In this document: positions 1 to 5,702 of the stretch, piece after piece
Position numbering within the stretch: the first letter of the stretch is position 1
Layout of the letters: each line of letters begins with the position of its first letter
Assembly (NCBI GenBank): GCA_947647645.1
Contig: CANSLE010000125.1
Location: 1 to 7,036, forward strand
Direction: 5' to 3'
Source of the DNA: an uncultured Microbacterium sp.
Lineage (GTDB): Bacteria; Actinomycetota; Actinomycetes; Actinomycetales; Microbacteriaceae
Length of the DNA stretch: 7,036 bases
Position numbers and translations under genes: made by a program
Notes under the pieces: model-generated
The model's input: only the letters and a program-made list of their open reading frames with translations
Told to the model about the DNA's origin: nothing
Database searches by the model: none

Positions 1-273
1 CAGGCGGCCGGGCGTGAGCTCAGTGCCGTCGCCGGCACCGAGCAGTCGCTCCCGATCGACATCGATGCCGCAGACGTGGTGCTCGTCGGCCCTCACCTGC
101 GCGACAGCCTGGACCGCATCCGCCGTCACGCGGCGCCGCGCCTCGCGCGCGTGATCCTCCTTCCACCCGACATCTACAGCGACCTCCACGGCACGCGCAC
201 CCTCGCGCTGGTCGACGAGGCCCTGTCCACATCCACAGAACCGCCCGCTTCGACGGAGAGGAACCCCGCATGA
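1..273 (+). CDS. PTS EIIB-like protein (lactose/cellobiose type), 3' part only
   Basis: The 5' end lies outside the window, and 90 C-terminal residues followed by TGA are visible. The fragment reads as alternating strands and helices. A hydrophobic strand DVVLVGPHL (visible residues 26-34) is followed by an amphipathic helix RDSLDRIRRHA, a second strand ARVILLPPDIYS, and a C-terminal helix around TRTLALVDEAL. This order matches the last two thirds of the small PTS EIIB domains of the lactose/cellobiose family, about 100 residues long. In that family a phosphorylated cysteine sits in an N-terminal P-loop, which is not visible here. The placement supports the call: its stop overlaps the ptsH start by ATGA, so it is translationally coupled to the general PTS protein HPr. 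No matching EIIC or EIIA for this EIIB appears in the window, so its sugar is unknown. A regulatory EIIB or an unrelated Rossmann-like protein remains possible. Confidence 0.55.
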   Translation, partial: QAAGRELSAVAGTEQSLPIDIDAADVVLVGPHLRDSLDRIRRHAAPRLARVILLPPDIYSDLHGTRTLALVDEALSTSTEPPASTERNPA

Positions 274-545
274 GCCCTGTGTCGCGCACGATCCGCATCG
301 GATCGTCCAACGGACTGCACGCCCGCCCCGCGAAGCTGTTCGCGCAGGCGGTGAAGGACTCCGGTCTGCCCGTCACGATCTCCAAAGGCTCGGGCGCCGC
401 GGTCAACGCCGCCAGCATCCTCGGCGTGATCTCGCTCGGCGCGGAGAAGGGCGACTACGTCACCCTCATCGCCGACGGCGAGAACGCCAACGCCGTGCTC
501 GACGCCCTCGCCGAGCTGCTCACGACCGACTACGACGAGAACTGA
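270..545 (+). CDS. ptsH: Phosphocarrier protein HPr
   Basis: This 91-residue protein has the usual HPr length. It is the cytoplasmic phosphocarrier that takes phosphate from Enzyme I and gives it to sugar-specific EIIA domains. The active-site motif GLHARPA is at residues 15-21, with the phosphorylated His17 followed by the conserved Arg19. The second signature, NAASILGVISLG (46-57), contains Ser49, which aligns with the regulatory Ser46 of Firmicutes HPr. HPr kinase is generally absent from actinobacteria, so Ser49 is probably structural (known for the group, inferred here). The ATG shares ATGA with the stop of the upstream EIIB-like gene, and a good ribosome binding site, GGAGAGG (255-261), lies eight bases ahead. 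This combination fixes the start. Enzyme I follows after 20 bases, so both general PTS proteins are made with the mannitol-specific ones. Confidence 0.96.
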   Translation: MSPVSRTIRIGSSNGLHARPAKLFAQAVKDSGLPVTISKGSGAAVNAASILGVISLGAEKGDYVTLIADGENANAVLDALAELLTTDYDEN

Positions 546-565
546 ACCGAAAGAGAGACCCGAAG

Positions 566-2227
566 ATGAGTGAACTCCGTGGAGTGGGTATCGGACTGGG
601 CGTCGCCCAGGGCCCCGTCGCCCGCATGGCCGACCCGCTGCCCGCCCCCTCGGATGCCCCCAGCACGCTGACGCCCGACGAGGAGCTCGCCCGTGTGCGC
701 GAGGCCGTCTCGGCCGTCGCCCGAGAGCTCGAAGAGCGCGGCTCGAAGGCCGGCGGCCTGGCGCGCGATGTCCTCGAGGCTCAGGCGATGATGGCGGAGG
801 ACCCCACGCTCGACACCGAGGTCTCGACGCGCGTGAACGCGGGCAGGACGGGCGAGTACGCCGTCCACGAGGCGTTCGCGAGCTTCCGCGACACTCTCGC
901 CGCGATGGGCGGCTACCTCGGCGAGCGCGCCGCGGACCTCGACGACGTCGCGCAGCGCGTGATCGCCCGCCTGCGGGGCCTGCCCGCCCCGGGCGTCCCC
1001 GACCCCGGCCACCCGTTCGTGCTCGTCGCGAAGGACCTCGCTCCCGCGGACACGGCCCTGCTCGACCTGGACCAGGTGCTCGCGCTCGTCACGACCGATG
1101 GCGGTCCGACCTCGCACACCGCCATCCTGGCGCGTGAGAAGTCGATCGTCGCGATCGTCGGCGCCGCCGCCGCGAAGGACCTCGTCGACGGCCAGACCGT
1201 GATCGTGGATGCCGCGAAGGGCGTCGTGACCGTCGACCCGACAGAGGACGAGCGGGCCCAGGCCCAGAACCGCGCCCACGCCCGTGCCGCCGCGGCATCC
1301 GCCCCGCTCACACCGGGTGCGCTCAAGGACGGCTCCGCGGTGCCGCTCCTGGCCAACCTCGGCAAGCCGGGCGGTGCGGCCGAGGCGGTCGAACTCGGCG
1401 CCGAGGGCGTCGGACTGTTCCGCACCGAGTTCCTCTTCCTGTCGGCCACCCAGGCGCCGACCGTGGACGAGCAGACCGCGTCGTACACCGAGCTGCTGCA
1501 GGCGTTCCCGGGCAAGAAGGTCGTCGTCCGCGCGCTCGACGCCGGCGCCGACAAGCCCCTCGCCTTCCTCAACGACGCACACGAGGACAACCCTGCCCTC
1601 GGTCTGCGCGGCCTTCGCGCCCTCCGCGCGAGCGAGGACATCCTGCGTGAGCAGCTGACGGCCCTCGCCAATGCGGATGCCGCGACCGACGCCGACCTCT
1701 GGGTGATGGCGCCGATGGTGGCCACCGTCGAAGAGGCCGACTACTTCGTGACGCTCGCCAAGGAGTACGGCATCAAGACCGCCGGCGTCATGGTCGAGGT
1801 GCCCTCGTCGGCGATCCAGGCGAAGCGCATCCTGCAGATCGCGGACTTCGCCTCGATCGGCACCAACGACCTCACGCAGTACACGCTCGCCGCCGACCGT
1901 CTGCTCGGTTCGGTCGCGTCGTATCAGGACCCGTGGCACCCCGCGGTCCTGCAGCTGATCAAGATGACCGCCGACGGCGGCAAGGCCAACGGCAAGCCCG
2001 TCGGCATCTGCGGCGAGGCCGCGGCCGACCCGCTGCTGGCCGTCGTGCTGGTCGGCCTCGGTGCGACGACGCTGTCGATGGCGCCCACCGCGCTGGCCGA
2101 CGTGCGCGCATCGCTTCTCCAGCACACCCGCGAGGATGCCGAGCGCATCGCCGCGGCAGCCCTCGCCGCCGATGACGCGGCATCCGCACGTGCGGCGGCG
2201 CAGGCCGCTGCAGAGACCTCCGCCTGA
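566..2227 (+). CDS. ptsI: PTS Enzyme I (phosphoenolpyruvate-protein phosphotransferase)
   Basis: This 553-residue cytoplasmic enzyme moves phosphate from phosphoenolpyruvate to HPr, the first step of the PTS. The N-terminal GVGIGLGVAQGPV (6-18) is the family start. The phosphohistidine loop GGPTSHTAILAR (179-190) carries the active His184. The C-terminal PEP-binding barrel shows FRTEFL (285-290, Arg286), VRALDAGADKPL (321-332, Arg323), GVMVEVPSS (407-415), the signature DFASIGTNDLTQYTLAADR (427-445) and the catalytic Cys482 in ICGEAA. All key residues are present, and the length fits actinobacterial Enzyme I, slightly shorter than the E. coli protein. The last 30 residues are an Ala-rich helix. 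The start is supported by a GAGAG ribosome site (about 553-558) seven bases upstream. The gene sits between ptsH and mtlA in one operon, so expression of the general PTS enzyme is probably tied to mannitol use unless another copy exists elsewhere. Confidence 0.97.
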   Translation: MSELRGVGIGLGVAQGPVARMADPLPAPSDAPSTLTPDEELARVREAVSAVARELEERGSKAGGLARDVLEAQAMMAEDPTLDTEVSTRVNAGRTGEYAVHEAFASFRDTLAAMGGYLGERAADLDDVAQRVIARLRGLPAPGVPDPGHPFVLVAKDLAPADTALLDLDQVLALVTTDGGPTSHTAILAREKSIVAIVGAAAAKDLVDGQTVIVDAAKGVVTVDPTEDERAQAQNRAHARAAAASAPLTPGALKDGSAVPLLANLGKPGGAAEAVELGAEGVGLFRTEFLFLSATQAPTVDEQTASYTELLQAFPGKKVVVRALDAGADKPLAFLNDAHEDNPALGLRGLRALRASEDILREQLTALANADAATDADLWVMAPMVATVEEADYFVTLAKEYGIKTAGVMVEVPSSAIQAKRILQIADFASIGTNDLTQYTLAADRLLGSVASYQDPWHPAVLQLIKMTADGGKANGKPVGICGEAAADPLLAVVLVGLGATTLSMAPTALADVRASLLQHTREDAERIAAAALAADDAASARAAAQAAAETSA

Positions 2228-2235
2228 CGGCGGAG
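2218..2235 (+). other. Hairpin at the ptsI stop codon
   Basis: CTCCGCC (2218-2224) and GGCGGAG (2229-2235) form a perfect 7-bp stem with the 4-base loop TGAC, so the ptsI stop codon lies in the loop. No T-rich tail follows. The mtlA ribosome site AAGGG (2244-2248) begins nine bases later. It may be an mRNA processing or stability element, or it may slow transcription between the general PTS genes and mtlA. It could also be chance in GC-rich DNA. Confidence 0.35.
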
Positions 2236-2260
2236 CCCACACGAAGGGAAACACACGACA

Positions 2261-3931
2261 ATGACAACGGCGTCCACGACATCCACGGGGGTGAACCGCG
2301 CACGCATCGGCGTGCAACGGTTCGGCACCTTCCTGTCGGGCATGATCATGCCCAACATCGCGGCCTTCATCGCGTGGGGCTTCATCACAATGCTCTTCAT
2401 CTCGAAGGGGTTCTTCGGCGCGGAGAGCCCCTTCGGCTGGCACTGGTCCCCCGTCGCCGAGATCATCGGCGGCGGCGGGAACGCGGCCGAGATCGGCTGG
2501 AACGGCGCCATGACGGCGCTGGCCAGCGGCGACGTCGCCGCGTACGTGGGTCTGGTCGGCCCGATGGTCACCTACCTGCTGCCGCTGTTGATCGCCAACA
2601 CCGGCGGTCGCATGGTCTACGGCGAGCGCGGTGGCGTCGTCGCGACGATCGCGACGATGGGCGTCATCGTCGGCACGAACATCCCGATGTTCCTCGGCGC
2701 GATGATCATGGGACCGTTGGCGGCCTGGATCACCAAGCAGATGGACAAGCTCTGGGACGGCAAGATCCGCCCCGGCTTCGAGATGCTGGTGAACAACTTC
2801 TCCGCCGGCATCCTGGGCATGATCCTCGCGATCGTGGGGTTCTTCGCCTTCGGGCCGGTCATGCTCGGCATCAGCACGTTCCTCGGTGGCGTCGTCGGGT
2901 GGCTCGTCAGCGTGAACCTGCTGCCGCTGCTGTCGATCATCGTCGAACCGGCCAAGGTGCTGTTCCTCAACAACGCCATCAACCACGGCGTGTTCACGCC
3001 TCTCGGCATCCAGCAGGCGACCGAGGCGGGCAAGTCGATCCTGTTCCTCATCGAGGCGAACCCCGGTCCCGGTCTCGGCCTGCTGCTCGCCTTCACGTTC
3101 TTCGGCGTGGGCGCGGCGAAGGCCTCGGCCCCCGGAGCGATCATCATCCAGTTCTTCGGCGGCATCCACGAGATCTACTTCCCGTACGCGCTGAGCAAGC
3201 CGATGACGATCCTCGCCCTCATCGCGGGCGGCGCGACCGGCGTCACGACGAACATGGTCTTGTCCGGCGGGCTCGCCTTCCCAGCGGCGCCCGGCAGCAT
3301 CATCGCCGTGACCGCGGCGGCGATCGGCCCCGGCGCGGGAAACCTGGTCGTCGTGTACCTGTCGGTGATCCTGGCCGCGGCGGTGACCTTCCTCGTCGCC
3401 GGCGTCATCCTGCGCGCCTCGCGCAAGCGCGACCTCGCCGCAGAGGCGGAGTCGAGCGCGTCCTTCGAGGCGGCGATCGCGCAGACCGAGGCGAACAAGG
3501 GCAAGAGCTCCGACACCCTCGCCAACCTGCGGGCGGGTGCGGCGGCGAACGCCGCCGCCGAGGGCGACCAGTCGTCGTTCTCGGCTGACCGCGCGGCGGA
3601 CGCCGTCGCGACGGGAACCGTGGACACCGTCGGGCGCGTGACGAACATCGTGTTCGCCTGCGACGCGGGCATGGGCTCGTCGGCGATGGGCGCGAGCGTG
3701 CTGCGAAACAAGATCAAGAAGGCCGGCGTCGACGACGTCTCGGTCACGAACAAGGCGATCGCGAACCTCGACGGCAGCGAGGACCTCGTGATCACGCAGC
3801 AGCAGCTGACCGACCGCGCCCGTGGGCGCACGCCGAACGCGACCCACGTGTCGGTGGACAACTTCATGAACTCGCCGAAGTACGACGAGGTCGTGGACCT
3901 GGTCGTCCGCCAGCACAACGACACGGCCTGA
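2261..3931 (+). CDS. mtlA: PTS mannitol-specific permease, EIICB component
   Basis: This 556-residue inner-membrane protein imports mannitol and phosphorylates it to mannitol-1-phosphate. The EIIC part (about 15-385) has several hydrophobic segments (for example 24-46, 93-113, 183-228, 315-336, 345-385). It carries the mannitol-family motifs RFGTFLSGMIMPNIAAFIAWG (20-40), NNAINHGVFTPLG (237-249) and GGIHEIYFPYALSKP (300-314), whose Glu304 matches E. coli Glu257. The EIIB domain starts near 457 and has the P-loop CDAGMGSSAMG (467-477) with the phosphorylated Cys467. There is no EIIA domain at the end, unlike the 637-residue E. coli protein; here EIIA is the separate mtlF gene, as in many Gram-positives. 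The EIIC-EIIB linker (about 388-457) is hydrophilic, Ala-rich and, by the His-to-Cys motif distance, some 36 residues longer than in E. coli. The AAGGG ribosome site (2244-2248) is a rather distant 12 bases from the ATG. Confidence 0.97.
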   Translation: MTTASTTSTGVNRARIGVQRFGTFLSGMIMPNIAAFIAWGFITMLFISKGFFGAESPFGWHWSPVAEIIGGGGNAAEIGWNGAMTALASGDVAAYVGLVGPMVTYLLPLLIANTGGRMVYGERGGVVATIATMGVIVGTNIPMFLGAMIMGPLAAWITKQMDKLWDGKIRPGFEMLVNNFSAGILGMILAIVGFFAFGPVMLGISTFLGGVVGWLVSVNLLPLLSIIVEPAKVLFLNNAINHGVFTPLGIQQATEAGKSILFLIEANPGPGLGLLLAFTFFGVGAAKASAPGAIIIQFFGGIHEIYFPYALSKPMTILALIAGGATGVTTNMVLSGGLAFPAAPGSIIAVTAAAIGPGAGNLVVVYLSVILAAAVTFLVAGVILRASRKRDLAAEAESSASFEAAIAQTEANKGKSSDTLANLRAGAAANAAAEGDQSSFSADRAADAVATGTVDTVGRVTNIVFACDAGMGSSAMGASVLRNKIKKAGVDDVSVTNKAIANLDGSEDLVITQQQLTDRARGRTPNATHVSVDNFMNSPKYDEVVDLVVRQHNDTA

Positions 3932-3941
3932 TCAGGTCGGG

Positions 3942-3991
3942 CCCCGCGGCCGCCGCGGGGACGGATGGCGCGATGCCCCGTCCCCGCGGCG
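3942..3991 (+). promoter_or_regulatory. Two mutually exclusive hairpins between mtlA and mtlF
   Basis: The 129-base gap between mtlA and mtlF is by far the longest in the operon. Hairpin A pairs CCCCGCGG (3942-3949) with CCGCGGGG (3953-3960) across a 3-base loop. Hairpin B pairs 3951-3964 with 3978-3991, a perfect 14-bp stem around a 13-base loop that can itself add three pairs. The two share 3951-3960, so only one can form at a time. Neither is followed by a T tract. The layout resembles an attenuator or an mRNA processing site that sets the ratio of EIICB to EIIA and MtlD. The pairings are read directly from the sequence; the function is inferred. Confidence 0.5.
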
Positions 3992-4018
3992 CTCGCCCGA
4001 TGCACAACCATCGCGACG

Positions 4019-4024
4019 TACCCT
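4019..4024 (+). promoter_or_regulatory. Possible weak -10 element ahead of mtlF
   Basis: TACCCT fits the actinobacterial TAnnnT -10 pattern and lies 36 bases before the mtlF ATG, downstream of the paired hairpins and upstream of the GAGGA ribosome site (4052-4056). No credible -35 element is present at 16-18 bases spacing (CCCGAT around 3996-4001). An internal promoter for mtlF-mtlD would explain the long gap, but a six-base match of this kind is common by chance. Confidence 0.2.
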
Positions 4025-4060
4025 GACCGGGACGGCGCCACCAACAGAGACGAGGACGAC

Positions 4061-4498
4061 ATGTCACGCGACGTACTGAACGTCGGCCAGGTCCGGATCC
4101 ACTCCGGTTCGGCCACCAAGGAAGAGGCGATGCGGGAGGCGGCCGACATCCTCGAGGCCGCAGGGGCGGTCACCCCCGCGTACCTCGACGCGATGCGTCA
4201 GCGCGAGCAGACCGTGTCGACCTACATGGGCAACGAGCTCGCCATCCCCCACGGCACGAACGAGACGAAGGACGCGATCCTCGATTCGGCCCTCTCGTTC
4301 GTCCGCTACGACGGCGGCGTCGACTGGGACGGCGAGAAGGTCAGCTTCGTCGTCGGCATCGCCGGCAAGGGCGACGAGCACCTCGACATCCTGTCGCAGA
4401 TCGCGCTGATCTTCTCGGAGGACGAGGAGGTCGACCGCCTGAAGGCCGCCTCCTCGCCCGAGGACCTCGTCGCGCTGCTGTCGTCGGTGAACGACTGA
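4061..4498 (+). CDS. mtlF: PTS mannitol-specific EIIA component
   Basis: This 145-residue cytoplasmic protein carries phosphate from HPr to the EIIB domain of MtlA. The phosphorylation motif NELAIPHGT (58-66) holds the active His64. A second conserved histidine, His107 in GKGDEHLDILSQIA (103-116), is the active-site partner equivalent to His111 of the E. coli EIIA domain. The protein has the normal length for free-standing MtlF (about 143-147 residues). The start at 4061 is chosen because it gives the family N-terminus (VLNVGQVRIHSG follows within 14 residues) and has a GAGGA ribosome site five bases ahead. An in-frame ATG at 3965 would add 32 unlikely residues encoded partly by the intergenic hairpins. 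The stop overlaps the mtlD start (TGATG), so mtlD is translationally coupled to it. Confidence 0.95.
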   Translation: MSRDVLNVGQVRIHSGSATKEEAMREAADILEAAGAVTPAYLDAMRQREQTVSTYMGNELAIPHGTNETKDAILDSALSFVRYDGGVDWDGEKVSFVVGIAGKGDEHLDILSQIALIFSEDEEVDRLKAASSPEDLVALLSSVND

Positions 4499-5646
4499 TG
4501 AAGGCCGTCCACTTCGGCGCCGGCAACATCGGCCGGGGCTTCGTCGGGCTCCTGCTGCACGAGGGCGGGTACGACCTCGTGTTCTCGGATGTCGCGGCAT
4601 CCCTGGTCGACGCGATCAACGCGGCCGACGAGTACACCGTCCACGAGGTCGGCGACGGCGGCACCGACACGGTCGTCACCGGCTTCCGCGCGATCAACAG
4701 CGAGACCGACGCACAGGCACTGATCGACGAGATCGCGACGGCAGACGTCGTGACCACCGCCGTCGGCCCGACGATCCTGCGCTTCGTCGCGCCCCACATC
4801 CTCGCCGGGCTGGCACTGCGCGACCCGGCGCTCCCGCCGCTGCAGGTCATGGCCTGCGAGAACGCGATCGGCGCGACCGACACCCTCCGCGACGAGATCC
4901 GCGACCAGGCGGGTGACGCGTGGGATGCCGTGAGCGGCCGCGCCGTGTTCGCCAACACCGCGGTCGACCGCATCGTCCCGGCTCAGCCGGAGGGCGCCGG
5001 CATCGACGTGACCGTCGAGCCGTTCTTCGAGTGGGCGATCGAGCGTCCCCCGTTCGGCGACACCCCGCCGCACATCCCCGGCGCGCACTTCGTCGACGAC
5101 CTCGCGCCGTACATCGAGCGAAAGCTCTTCACCGTGAACACCGGCCACGCCGCGACCGCGTACTTCGGTGCCCGCGCCGGCATCGAGAGGATCTCCGACG
5201 CGCTGGCCGACCCGGTCATCGCCGAAAAGGTCGGCGCCGCCCTCGAGGAGACCTCGGCCCTGCTGGTGGCCACCCGCGGGTGGGATGCCGCCGACCTCGC
5301 CGACTACCGCGCCACCATCCTCCGCCGCTTCGCCAACCCCGCGCTGCCCGACACCGTCGGCCGTGTCGGTCGGCAGCCGCTGCGCAAGCTCTCCCGTCAC
5401 GAACGGTTCGTCGGGCCCGCGGCATCCGCCGCCGAGCGGGGGCTGTCGACCGCCGCCCTCGTCGAGGCGATCGGCGCGGCGCTCGAGTTCGACGACGCCG
5501 ACGACGAGCAGTCCGTCGAGCTACAGCGGCGCCTCCGCGATGAGGATGCCGCGACCTTCACCGCCGCGGTCACGGGTCTGGAATCGTCGCACCCGCTGTT
5601 CGCACCCGTCGAGGCGGTTGTCCGCCGGAGGCAGTCCGGCCTCTGA
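4498..5646 (+). CDS. mtlD: Mannitol-1-phosphate 5-dehydrogenase
   Basis: This 382-residue cytoplasmic NAD-dependent enzyme oxidises the mannitol-1-phosphate made by MtlA to fructose-6-phosphate, which enters glycolysis. The Rossmann loop GAGNIGRGF (7-15) binds NAD at the N-terminus. The substrate-domain motifs ENAIGATDTLR (121-131) and FANTAVDRIVP (151-161) are intact. The catalytic set of polyol-specific long-chain dehydrogenases is seen as Lys209, Asn214 and His217 in RKLFTVNTGHA, with the K-x4-N-x2-H spacing of the family. The length equals that of the E. coli enzyme. The ATG overlaps the mtlF stop by one base and has only a weak GGTGA ahead (4486-4490), so translation probably relies on coupling. 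The last codons and stop lie in the first unit of an 11-bp tandem repeat. It is the last gene of the operon. Confidence 0.97.
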   Translation: MKAVHFGAGNIGRGFVGLLLHEGGYDLVFSDVAASLVDAINAADEYTVHEVGDGGTDTVVTGFRAINSETDAQALIDEIATADVVTTAVGPTILRFVAPHILAGLALRDPALPPLQVMACENAIGATDTLRDEIRDQAGDAWDAVSGRAVFANTAVDRIVPAQPEGAGIDVTVEPFFEWAIERPPFGDTPPHIPGAHFVDDLAPYIERKLFTVNTGHAATAYFGARAGIERISDALADPVIAEKVGAALEETSALLVATRGWDAADLADYRATILRRFANPALPDTVGRVGRQPLRKLSRHERFVGPAASAAERGLSTAALVEAIGAALEFDDADDEQSVELQRRLRDEDAATFTAAVTGLESSHPLFAPVEAVVRRRQSGL

Positions 5647-5690
5647 CCGGCCTCTGACCGGCCGCCCACCGGCCGCCCACGGGCCGCCCG
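5636..5690 (+). repeat. Five tandem 11-bp units across the mtlD stop codon
   Basis: Two copies of CCGGCCTCTGA (5636-5646, 5647-5657) are followed by two of CCGGCCGCCCA (5658-5668, 5669-5679) and a diverged CGGGCCGCCCG (5680-5690). All share CGGCC or GGGCC at the same place. The first unit encodes the end of mtlD including its stop. The array ends exactly where the TAGACT -10 element of the next gene begins, so units 3-5 occupy its -35 region. The 11-bp period is close to one helical turn. Slippage duplication is the likely origin. Confidence 0.85.
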
Positions 5691-5702
5691 TAGACTGGAA
5701 CC
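5691..5702 (+). promoter_or_regulatory. Leaderless-type promoter (-10 TAGACT) of the hydrolase gene
   Basis: TAGACT (5691-5696) matches the actinobacterial TAnnnT -10 consensus. Its last base is seven from the A of the ATG at 5703, so transcription would start at or next to the start codon. No ribosome binding site fits in GGAACC. No -35 match is seen; the region is the tandem repeat. The TAG also reads as an in-frame stop four codons before the ATG, with no start codon between, so 5703 is the most upstream possible start. Leaderless starts of this form are common in actinobacteria. Confidence 0.65.

Noticed and set aside
530..3916. A 1128-codon open frame on the minus strand opposite ptsI and mtlA
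   Set aside because: Long antisense frames are expected when codons end in G or C. The translation is Arg/Asp/Gly/Val-rich and low in complexity with no recognisable domain, while the plus strand encodes two intact families.
3942..3991. A simple intrinsic terminator after mtlA
   Set aside because: No T tract follows, and mtlF and mtlD are functionally required downstream. Complete termination there is unlikely; partial attenuation or processing fits better.
3965..4060. An earlier in-frame ATG that would lengthen MtlF by 32 residues
   Set aside because: The extension lies partly in the hairpin region, has no family similarity and lacks a ribosome site. The ATG at 4061 gives the standard MtlF length.
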